Source of the DNA: Rhodanobacteraceae bacterium
GTDB lineage: Bacteria > Pseudomonadota > Gammaproteobacteria > Xanthomonadales > Rhodanobacteraceae
Direction: 5' to 3'
NCBI GenBank assembly: GCA_025924775.1
Contig: JAICHS010000076.1
Coordinates: 1-9,740, forward strand
DNA: 9,740 nt
This document shows, piece after piece, positions 1 through 5,849 of the stretch; the first letter of the stretch is position 1; every line of letters begins with the position of its first letter. The translations under genes and the position numbers were made by a program. The notes beneath the pieces were generated by a model. The model saw nothing but the letters and a program-made list of their open reading frames with translations. It searched no databases and was not told the DNA's origin.

Positions 1-1
1 G

Positions 2-406
2 GCCGGCGCGCGCGCGCTGCACGAGGCGTTCGGATTGCGACTGACGTTCTGTTTTGAACTCGCGCAAGGCGAATACCACACCAACGTGGTGATGGCGGCC
101 CTCGCCGGGCGCGCGGTGATCCTGGCGCCCGACGGTTTCGCTGACGCCGGGGTGCCACGGGCGATCGCGGAGGCGTTCGATGGCCGGGTGTTGCTGCTCG
201 ACGCTGACCAGAAACACGCCTACGCCGCTAACGCGATCACCCTGTCACCGGGGTGCGTGTGGCTGAGCGCACCCGCCGTGTCGGCGTTGACCAGCGCCCA
301 GCGCGCGGCGCTGGCGGAATGGGGCTTCGCGCTCGGCAGCGTGCCACTGGATGAAATCGAGAAGGCCGGCGGCAGTCTGCGCTGCTGCGTCGCCGAAATC
401 TTCTGA
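2..406 (+). CDS. Amidinotransferase-fold hydrolase, CtlX / arginine-deiminase-related (5' truncated)
   Basis: The left edge cuts this gene. The open frame runs from base 2 without a start, and the TTG at 35 is internal, since coding-like sequence (RALHEAFG) precedes it. The visible 134 residues form the C-terminal part of a guanidino-group-modifying enzyme of the pentein fold. The segment EYHTNVVMAAL (about residues 24-34) carries the family's active-site His. The ending GGSLRCCVAEIF matches the GG-x-x-RC-x-x-AE ending of CtlX (citrulline hydrolase) and related arginine-deiminase-like proteins. The first Cys of the doublet (about residue 128) sits at the nucleophile position. Such enzymes hydrolyse citrulline, arginine or methylated arginine in the cytosol; the actual substrate cannot be read from this fragment. 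The stop lies 9 bp from the stop of the convergent RND gene. Family call fairly sure, substrate unsure. Confidence 0.75.
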   Translation, partial: AGARALHEAFGLRLTFCFELAQGEYHTNVVMAALAGRAVILAPDGFADAGVPRAIAEAFDGRVLLLDADQKHAYAANAITLSPGCVWLSAPAVSALTSAQRAALAEWGFALGSVPLDEIEKAGGSLRCCVAEIF

Positions 407-415
407 AGCCACCGC

Positions 416-3400
416 TCAGTCCGCGGCGGTCGCCACCTGCCCGCGCGACAACCACGCGAAGTACAGCAGCGGGATCACCGCCAGCGTCAGCACCGTCGAC
501 ACCAGCACGCCGAACACCAGCGACACCGCGAGGCCCTGGAAGATCGGGTCGGACAGGATGAAGAACCCGCCGATCATCGCGGCCAGCGCGGTCAATGCGA
601 TCGGTTTGGCGCGCACCGCGGCCGCATTGATGACCGCTTCGCCCAACGCGCGGCCGCGCGCAAGTTCCAGGTCGATAAAGTCGATCAGGAGGATCGAGTT
701 GCGCACGATGATGCCGGCCAGCGCGATCATGCCGATCATCGACGTCGCGGTGAACTGCGCACCCATCAGCGCGTGGCCCGGCATCACGCCGATCACGGTC
801 AGCGGGATCGGTGCCATGATGATCAACGGCACCACGTAGCGCCGGAAATGCCCGACGATCAAAAGGTAGATCAGCACCAGTCCGGCGGCGTAGGCAATGC
901 CCATGTCGCGGAAGGTTTCGTAGGTGATCTGCCATTCGCCGTCCCACTTCACCGCGTAACCCGCAACGTCCGCCGGCTGGTGAATGAAGTCCTGCGTCAG
1001 CGGGTGACCAGCCACCCTGGTGTGTTCGAGTTTCGACACCATCGCGAACATCCCATACAACGGACTGTCGGTGCGGCCGGCGTCGTCCGCGGTAACGTAG
1101 GCGTAGGGCAGCAGGTCCTTGTGGTAGATCGCCTGCTCCCAGCCGGCTTTGCGCACCGACACCATTGCCGACAGCGGCACCAGCGCGCCGCTGGTCGAAC
1201 GCACGCGCAACGCCAGCAGCGCATCCAGCGACGCCTGGTCGCCTGCCGGCAGCCGCAGCCGGATCGGGATGGCGCGCTGCGCGTGGCCGTCCATCAGGTA
1301 ACTCGCGTCGTGGCCCGACAACGCCGCCCGCAGCGTTTCGGCAATCGTGGCCTGACTGACGCCGAGGCGCGCCGCACGCTCGCGGTCGACCGCCACCACG
1401 TCGCGCGGCGAATCGGCCTCCACGCTGGTGTCGATGTCGACCAGGTCGTGGTCGGCATGGAAGTCCCTGGCCAGACCAAGCGCAAGCTTGCGCAGGGTGG
1501 CGTAGTTCGGCCCGTAGACCTCGGCCACGATCGGCGCCAGCACCGGCGGCCCCGGCGGGACTTCGACTACCTTGACGGACGCGCCGTAGCGCGCACCGAT
1601 TGCGGCCAGCATCGGCCGCACCGCCAGTGCGATCGCGTGGCTCTGGCGCTTTCGTTGGCTTTTGTCGACCAGGTTGACCTCGAGGTCGCCGTCCAGCGGC
1701 CCCGCGCGCAGGTAGTACTGCCGCACCAGCCCGTTGAAGGTGATCGGCGAGGACGTACCCGCATAGCCCTGCACGTTCTTTACCTCCGGCACGCCGTCCA
1801 GCGCGCGCGCCATCTGCATCAGTACCTGGTCGGTGGTTTCCAGCGGCGTGCCTTCGGGCATGTCCACCACCACCTGGAACTCCGATTTGTTGTCGAACGG
1901 CAGCATCTTCAGCACCACGGCCTTGACCACCACGAGGCCCGCCGCCGCCAGCACCAGCACACCCATGCTGGCGAACAACAGCCGCCGTCGACGGCGCGCG
2001 CGCGCACCCGTGACGAACGGCGTCATCAGGCGCCGGAACAGGCGCAGCAGGCGCGTTGCGCGCGGCGCATCGGCTGCTTCGGGCACGGGCGCCACGTGCA
2101 CGCGCAGCAGCCTCAGGGCCAGCCACGGCGTTACCACCAGCGCCACCCTCAGCGACAGCAGCATGCCGGCTGACGCATTCACGGGAATCGGCCGCATGTA
2201 GGGCCCCATCAAGCCCGATACGAACGCCATCGGCAGCAACGCCGCGATCACGGTGAAGGTTGCAAGGATGGTCGGGCCACCGACTTCGCCTACGGCTTCC
2301 GGGATCGCCTCGCGCAGGCTGCGCCCGCCCAGCGCCATGTGCCGGTGGATGTTCTCCACCACCACCACCGCGTCATCCACCAGGATGCCGATCGAGAAGA
2401 TCAGCGCAAACAACGACACCCGGTTGATCGTGAAGCCCATCGCCCACGAGGCGAACATCATCAGCAGCAGCGTGATGATCACCGCCGCGCCCACCACCAG
2501 GCCCTCGCGCCAGCCGAGCGTCAGCAGTACCAGAAGCACCACCGAAAGCGTCGCGAAAAACAGCTCGTGGAACAGGCTGTCGGCCTTGGCGGTCGAGGTT
2601 TCGCCGTAGTCGCGCGTCACCACCACGTGCACGCCCGCCGGAATCACGACGCCCTCGAGCTGCTGGATCCGCTGCCGGATCGCACCGGTGATGTCGGCGG
2701 CATTGGCCCCCGACTGCTTGGTCACCGCCAGCGTCACCGCCGGGGCCACGCCGGTAGCGGGCCCGCCCTTGCCTGGGGGCGTGCCGAACCAGGCGTACTG
2801 GTCGGGCAGGTCGGCGCTGGGCCGCACGGTCGCCACGTCCGACAGGAACACCGGCTGGCCGTGGTTCACGCCGATCACCAGTTGCGAAACCTCGTCGGCA
2901 TCGCCAAGGAAAGTTCCCGCGGTGACCGGGATGTCGCGATCGCCCGCGACACGGGCACCCGCCTGGGTGACGACGTTGCTTGATCGCAGCGAATCCGCCA
3001 AGGCGTCCACCGTGAGCCCGTACGCCGCGAGCTTCGCGGGATCGACCTCGACCATCACCGCGCGCGCGGCGTCACCCAACGCGTACACGTCGCGGGTGCC
3101 GCGGATGTGCTTGAGGTCGGTTGCCAGGGCCTGCGCCACTTCGCCCAGCTGCGCACGGCTACGCGTGGGGTCATCGGTCCACAGCGTCAACGCCATCACC
3201 GGCACGTCGTCGATGCCCATCGCCCGGATCAACGGCTGCCCCACCCCGAGGTTGGGCGGCCACAGGTCGCGGTTCTCGAATACCTTGTTGTACAGGCGCA
3301 CCAGCGCCGTCTGCCGCGGCACGCCTACCTTGAACTCGGCGGTCAGCAGCGCGCCGCCGGGCCGGCTCACCGAATACACGTGCTTGATGCCCTCGATGCC

Positions 3401-3640
3401 GGCGAGCTGCTTTTCCAGCGGGGCGGCGACCAGGTTCTCGACGTCGTGCACGCCCGCGCCCGGAAACGGCACGCTGACGTTGGCCATGGTCACGTCGATC
3501 TGCGGCTCTTCCTCGCGCGGCGTGATCAGCAACGCGGTGATGCCGAGCAACAACGCGGCCATGGCCAGCACCGGCGTCAACGGGTGGTCCTGGAAGACGC
3601 GCGCGATGCGCCCGGCGAATCCCGGCCGCGGCGTGCTCAC
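416..3640 (-). CDS. RND efflux transporter permease (AcrB/HAE-like inner-membrane pump)
   Basis: This 1074-residue protein has the full length of an RND permease. These are proton-driven inner-membrane pumps that export substrates through a periplasmic adaptor and an outer-membrane channel. The first membrane segment (about residues 22-40) is followed by PREEEPQIDV and a periplasmic porter domain. TM4 (about 405-430) contains GILVDDAVVVVEN with Asp422-Asp423, matching the proton-relay Asp pair of AcrB/MexB-type pumps. A charged linker (about 530-550) precedes the second repeat, whose late helices include IVRNSILLIDF (about 978-988) and end near residue 1065. Where AcrB has Lys940 in AKNAILIVEF, this protein has Arg980. 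The start codon is GTG, whose GTGA overlaps the adaptor stop, so translation is probably coupled. The pump is last in the DUF2892-DUF302-adaptor-pump operon. Substrate is not deducible; the Asp pair argues against a metal-exporting CusA/CzcA type. Class call very sure. Confidence 0.95.
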   Translation of the reverse strand: MSTPRPGFAGRIARVFQDHPLTPVLAMAALLLGITALLITPREEEPQIDVTMANVSVPFPGAGVHDVENLVAAPLEKQLAGIEGIKHVYSVSRPGGALLTAEFKVGVPRQTALVRLYNKVFENRDLWPPNLGVGQPLIRAMGIDDVPVMALTLWTDDPTRSRAQLGEVAQALATDLKHIRGTRDVYALGDAARAVMVEVDPAKLAAYGLTVDALADSLRSSNVVTQAGARVAGDRDIPVTAGTFLGDADEVSQLVIGVNHGQPVFLSDVATVRPSADLPDQYAWFGTPPGKGGPATGVAPAVTLAVTKQSGANAADITGAIRQRIQQLEGVVIPAGVHVVVTRDYGETSTAKADSLFHELFFATLSVVLLVLLTLGWREGLVVGAAVIITLLLMMFASWAMGFTINRVSLFALIFSIGILVDDAVVVVENIHRHMALGGRSLREAIPEAVGEVGGPTILATFTVIAALLPMAFVSGLMGPYMRPIPVNASAGMLLSLRVALVVTPWLALRLLRVHVAPVPEAADAPRATRLLRLFRRLMTPFVTGARARRRRRLLFASMGVLVLAAAGLVVVKAVVLKMLPFDNKSEFQVVVDMPEGTPLETTDQVLMQMARALDGVPEVKNVQGYAGTSSPITFNGLVRQYYLRAGPLDGDLEVNLVDKSQRKRQSHAIALAVRPMLAAIGARYGASVKVVEVPPGPPVLAPIVAEVYGPNYATLRKLALGLARDFHADHDLVDIDTSVEADSPRDVVAVDRERAARLGVSQATIAETLRAALSGHDASYLMDGHAQRAIPIRLRLPAGDQASLDALLALRVRSTSGALVPLSAMVSVRKAGWEQAIYHKDLLPYAYVTADDAGRTDSPLYGMFAMVSKLEHTRVAGHPLTQDFIHQPADVAGYAVKWDGEWQITYETFRDMGIAYAAGLVLIYLLIVGHFRRYVVPLIIMAPIPLTVIGVMPGHALMGAQFTATSMIGMIALAGIIVRNSILLIDFIDLELARGRALGEAVINAAAVRAKPIALTALAAMIGGFFILSDPIFQGLAVSLVFGVLVSTVLTLAVIPLLYFAWLSRGQVATAAD

Positions 3641-4746
3641 GGCGCGGGCTTCCCGCCCGCGTGCAGCCGGGTCAGGTACAGCGCCGCGGCATCCGGATCG
3701 CGTGCGATCCGCTCGTTCGCGGCAAGGCCCGCCAGTACTTCCACGCGGTTGCCGTAACGATGGCCGAGCCGCACCTGCTGCAGCATCACCGCGTGCTGTG
3801 CATCGACCACGTACACGCCGCTCATCTCGCCGCGCTGGACCAGCGCCGCCACCGGCACCAGCAGGCGCCGGGCCTGGCCGACCGCGAACGCGACCTTCAC
3901 CGTCATGCCGGGATACAGCCCGGGCGTCCGCGGCGGCAACTCGACGCGCACCTGGAAACTGTGGCTGGCGGGATCGGCGTACGGAAACACCATGACCTTC
4001 TGTGCCGCGATGCGCCCGGCATCACCCACGCCCGGCAGCACGCTGGCCGTGTGCAGCTTCCGGATCGCGTCGACCGCGCTTTGCGGCACCACGGCATCCA
4101 CGCGCAGGGCATCCAGCGATGCCAGCGCGATCAGGGGTTGCGGCGTCGGCGGCCCCGACTGCACCGCTTCGCCCACGTTCACGAAACGCCGCGTGACGAC
4201 ACCATCAAACGGCGCGCGCACCACCGTGTAGTCGGCCCGCTGGCCGGCGCTGCTCAGCCCGGCTTCCGCCGCGCGCAGGTTGGCCGCGGCCGAATCCCGC
4301 CGCGCGGTCGCGGCGTCCAGCTGCGCGCGTGCGATCAGCCCGCGCGCAAAAATCGCCTGGGTCCGGGCCCAGTTGGCTTGCGCATCGCGCGACTCGGCGC
4401 GGGCCGCGGCGACCGCCGCCGCCGCGCCGCGCTGTGCGGATTTTTGTTCAACGTCGGAGAAGCGCACCAGCACGTCGCCCTTGGTCACGCGGTCGCCGAC
4501 ATCGAATGGCAACGCCATGACGCGCGCGTTGGTCTGGGCGGCGATGGTGGTTTCAGCCACAGCCTGCACCACGCCATCCCAGACCTGTTCGCGCGTGGCC
4601 TGGACCGGGGTCACGGCCAGCGTCGCGAACGGCAGGGTGGGCGGTGGCGCGGCAGGTGGCGGCGCGTGGCCGCACGCGGCGAGCAGCAGCGCCAGTGCGA
4701 GCGGCGCGCCGATGTGACGCACTGCGTGGACGGGGGGTGCCGGCAT
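3637..4746 (-). CDS. RND periplasmic adaptor (membrane fusion protein), lipoprotein
   Basis: This 369-residue HlyD/AcrA-family adaptor links the downstream RND permease to an outer-membrane channel. The N-terminus is a lipoprotein signal: a basic stretch, a Leu/Ala core, then lipobox LLAAC with lipidated Cys25, followed by a Pro/Ala-rich linker. The first half of the lipoyl-like domain (about 59-97) contains FDVGDRVTKGDVLVRF. An Ala/Arg-rich coiled-coil hairpin (about 98-170) follows, and the second lipoyl half (about 172-195) contains VVRAPFDGVVTRR and VNVGEAV. Beta-barrel and membrane-proximal domains complete it. I chose ATG 4746 because a GAGG lies 7 bases upstream; GTG 4749 directly before it is an alternative. 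The start overlaps the DUF302 stop (TGATG) and the stop overlaps the permease GTG, so the three genes are tightly coupled. No TolC-like gene is nearby. Confidence 0.93.
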   Translation of the reverse strand: MPAPPVHAVRHIGAPLALALLLAACGHAPPPAAPPPTLPFATLAVTPVQATREQVWDGVVQAVAETTIAAQTNARVMALPFDVGDRVTKGDVLVRFSDVEQKSAQRGAAAAVAAARAESRDAQANWARTQAIFARGLIARAQLDAATARRDSAAANLRAAEAGLSSAGQRADYTVVRAPFDGVVTRRFVNVGEAVQSGPPTPQPLIALASLDALRVDAVVPQSAVDAIRKLHTASVLPGVGDAGRIAAQKVMVFPYADPASHSFQVRVELPPRTPGLYPGMTVKVAFAVGQARRLLVPVAALVQRGEMSGVYVVDAQHAVMLQQVRLGHRYGNRVEVLAGLAANERIARDPDAAALYLTRLHAGGKPAP

Positions 4747-5129
4747 CACCTGGCCTCGTCAATCATCCTGCGGGTGGCGTCGCCCACCTCGCGGGCTACC
4801 GCGGTCAACTCCGGGGTGTCCGCCAGCAGCGCCAGCAACTTTTCCGGCTCGAGCATGCCGATGCGGGTTTCGCCGCCCTCGGTGTAGACTGAAATCCGGC
4901 ACGGCAGGGCCGTGTTCAGGCGCAGGTCGGTGGCCAGCACGGCGGCGGCGTGGCGCGGGCTGCACACCTCGAACACCTTGCATTCTTCAGCGAACGCCTG
5001 GCCCTTGCTGCGCAGGGTCGCGCCAAGGTCGTGCACATGCAGCACGCCAAACTGGTGGCGCCGGACTGCCGCGTCGAGATCCGTCACCGCCCGGTCGAAT
5101 GATTTTTGCGATTTGACGATGTAATACAT
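4746..5129 (-). CDS. DUF302 domain protein
   Basis: This 127-residue soluble protein has no signal peptide and consists almost entirely of one DUF302 domain, a small alpha/beta fold of unknown biochemical function. The family pattern is visible: a Phe-containing first helix, GVLHVHDLG (about 28-36), then VFEVCSPRHAAAVL (52-65) and LPCRISVY (75-82). Cys56 and Cys77 occupy the typical conserved cysteine positions; Cys50 is an additional one. An upstream in-frame start at 5183 would add 18 residues unlike the family, and AGAGGAA lies 5 bases before ATG 5129, so 5129 is the start. It lies 37 bp after the DUF2892 gene and overlaps the adaptor start. Its place among efflux genes under a thiol-type regulator suggests a binding or sensing role for a sulfur species or metal, which is inference only. 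Confidence 0.88.
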   Translation of the reverse strand: MYYIVKSQKSFDRAVTDLDAAVRRHQFGVLHVHDLGATLRSKGQAFAEECKVFEVCSPRHAAAVLATDLRLNTALPCRISVYTEGGETRIGMLEPEKLLALLADTPELTAVAREVGDATRRMIDEAR

Positions 5130-5134
5130 GTCGA

Positions 5135-5141
5135 TTCCTCT
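5135..5141 (-). promoter_or_regulatory. Ribosome binding site of the DUF302 gene
   Basis: Reading the minus strand, AGAGGAA lies 5 bases before ATG 5129. It decides the start against the longer reading frame beginning at 5183. Confidence 0.7.
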
Positions 5142-5166
5142 GCGCGGACCAAACGTCACGCAAGGC

Positions 5167-5373
5167 TCACTCCCTGAATGCACAACCCGACTTCAGGCCG
5201 AACCGGCGCAGGATCATCGCCAGCGGGCAGAATCCGGTGAACGAGGACTGCAAGAGGTTGGCGCCGACGAACAACGTCAGCAGCAACCACCATGGCGAGA
5301 CGAAATACCCGAGCAGCACGCTCGCGATGACCACGCTGCCCGCAAACCGCATCACCATCCGCTCGATGCTCAT
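5167..5373 (-). CDS. DUF2892 (YgaP-like transmembrane domain) small membrane protein
   Basis: This 68-residue protein matches the DUF2892 family. It opens with MSIERMVMRFAG, a typical amphipathic N-terminus, followed by two hydrophobic membrane segments (about residues 12-27 and 28-45) with a short turn at SPWW between them. The signature TGFCPLAMILR (46-56) follows, with Cys49, and a further Cys64 lies near the C-terminus. In E. coli YgaP the same type of domain anchors a rhodanese and is controlled by the ArsR-family YgaV; here the domain stands alone. Start ATG 5373 is preceded by GGAGGG at 4 bases; the TTG codon at 5385 contributes only four extra residues and overlaps that site. It is the first gene of the efflux operon, with a leader of about 30 bases after the predicted promoter. 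Function is unknown; a link to persulfide or metal handling is inferred from relatives and context. Confidence 0.88.
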   Translation of the reverse strand: MSIERMVMRFAGSVVIASVLLGYFVSPWWLLLTLFVGANLLQSSFTGFCPLAMILRRFGLKSGCAFRE

Positions 5374-5377
5374 AGTA

Positions 5378-5383
5378 CCCTCC
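5378..5383 (-). promoter_or_regulatory. Ribosome binding site of the DUF2892 gene
   Basis: GGAGGG on the minus strand lies 4 bases before ATG 5373. It fixes this ATG rather than the upstream TTG at 5385, which would include the site inside the coding region. Confidence 0.75.
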
Positions 5384-5395
5384 AACAGGTATCGT

Positions 5396-5417
5396 TAATT
5401 TAGTTGTAGCTTAATTA
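5396..5417. promoter_or_regulatory. Imperfect AT-rich palindrome, candidate operator of the BigR-like regulator
   Basis: The 22 bases begin TAATTTAGTT and end AGCTTAATTA; 8 of 11 base pairs are symmetric, with perfect outer TAATT/AATTA arms. ArsR-family repressors, BigR included, are known to bind AT-rich imperfect dyads at their own promoters. The site lies in the divergent region, covering the -35 box of the regulator promoter and the -10 box of the operon promoter predicted below. Binding is inference. Confidence 0.55.
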
Positions 5418-5431
5418 GCAAGATGTACAAT
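5404..5431 (+). promoter_or_regulatory. Candidate sigma-70 promoter of the regulator gene
   Basis: TTGTAG (5404-5409) and TACAAT (5426-5431) are separated by 16 bases. The -10 differs from consensus at one base; the -35 is weak (3 of 6). Transcription would start near 5438, upstream of ATG 5468 but downstream of the alternative ATG at 5423, which supports the shorter regulator protein. Confidence 0.5.
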
Positions 5432-5436
5432 GTCAA
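5408..5436 (-). promoter_or_regulatory. Candidate sigma-70 promoter of the DUF2892-DUF302-RND operon
   Basis: On the minus strand a perfect TTGACA (bases 5436 to 5431) is followed after 17 bases by TAAGCT (5413 to 5408), a weak -10 with 3 of 6 matches. Transcription would start near 5401, leaving a leader of about 28 bases with a strong ribosome binding site. The -10 lies within the palindrome, as expected for a repressed promoter. Confidence 0.5.
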
Positions 5437-5467
5437 CCATCGCCGCTCGTGTACGGAAACTTGCCCC

Positions 5468-5809
5468 ATGGATACGCTTGCCCACCTCGACCTCGATGCC
5501 ATGCAGGTCTACTCGGATGAAGCTGCCGGCCTGCTGCGGGTCCTCGCCAACGCCCAGCGCCTGCGCATCCTATGCATGCTGGTTGGCGGCGAGATGACGG
5601 TCGGCCAGATCAACGAGCAGCTTGCCGAACTGAGCCAGTCGGCCCTGTCGCAACACCTTGCCCGCCTGCGCGACGAAGGCATGGTGACGACTCGCCGCGA
5701 GGCGCAGAACGTATGGTACTCACTGGCAACCGGACCGGCCCAGGCCGTGATCGCAACCCTGCACGGGATCTATTGCGCCCCGCGCAAGCCCGGGTCGCGG
5801 GCGAAGTAG
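5468..5809 (+). CDS. ArsR/SmtB-family regulator of the BigR/YgaV/SqrR type (thiol-switch repressor)
   Basis: This 113-residue winged-helix repressor belongs to the ArsR family. The helix-turn-helix spans about residues 43-68, with recognition-helix sequence SQSALSQHLARLRD (56-69). The wing contains VTTRREAQNVWYSL (73-86). Cys36, in RILCMLVGGE, and Cys103, in LHGIYCAP, occupy the places of the two cysteines that form a disulfide or tetrasulfide in BigR and SqrR on exposure to sulfide and persulfide. The ELCVC-like metal motif of arsenic sensors is absent. I chose ATG 5468, preceded by a GGAA at about 9 bases, over ATG 5423, which lies upstream of the candidate -10 and would add 15 residues unlike the family. 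It is divergent from the DUF2892-DUF302-RND operon and probably represses both itself and the operon. The specific inducer is inference. Confidence 0.9.
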   Translation: MDTLAHLDLDAMQVYSDEAAGLLRVLANAQRLRILCMLVGGEMTVGQINEQLAELSQSALSQHLARLRDEGMVTTRREAQNVWYSLATGPAQAVIATLHGIYCAPRKPGSRAK

Positions 5810-5849
5810 CCGCACTACCGGCTCGTCCCCGCCCCACCCCACGGCGTGG

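Noticed and set aside
411..430. ACCGC...GCGGT inverted repeat as a bidirectional terminator between the CtlX-like gene and the pump
   Set aside because: It has a 5-bp stem with a 10-base loop and no T-run, and lies mostly in the pump coding end.
237..2126. A 629-codon minus-strand open frame overlapping the RND permease gene
   Set aside because: It is rich in Arg, Ala and Gly with no recognisable domain, and lies in another frame of the permease, whose identity is certain. Long open shadow frames are expected at this GC content.
416..3640. Calling the pump a heavy-metal exporter (CusA/CzcA type)
   Set aside because: The TM4 Asp-Asp pair is characteristic of the hydrophobe/amphiphile branch, and I do not recognise metal-relay Met motifs of CusA.
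2688..3995. Plus-strand open frames of up to 466 codons opposite the permease and adaptor
   Set aside because: These are antisense shadows: low-complexity Arg/Pro/Ser/His composition, no family motifs, and they span the junction of two real genes.
5130..5183. N-terminal extension of the DUF302 protein by 18 residues
   Set aside because: The good ribosome binding site sits before ATG 5129, and the extension would overlap the end of the DUF2892 gene without resembling the family.
5808..5849. Hairpin AGCCG-CACTAC-CGGCT as a terminator between the convergent regulator and hydrolase genes
   Set aside because: The stem is only 5 bp and no T-run follows on either strand.
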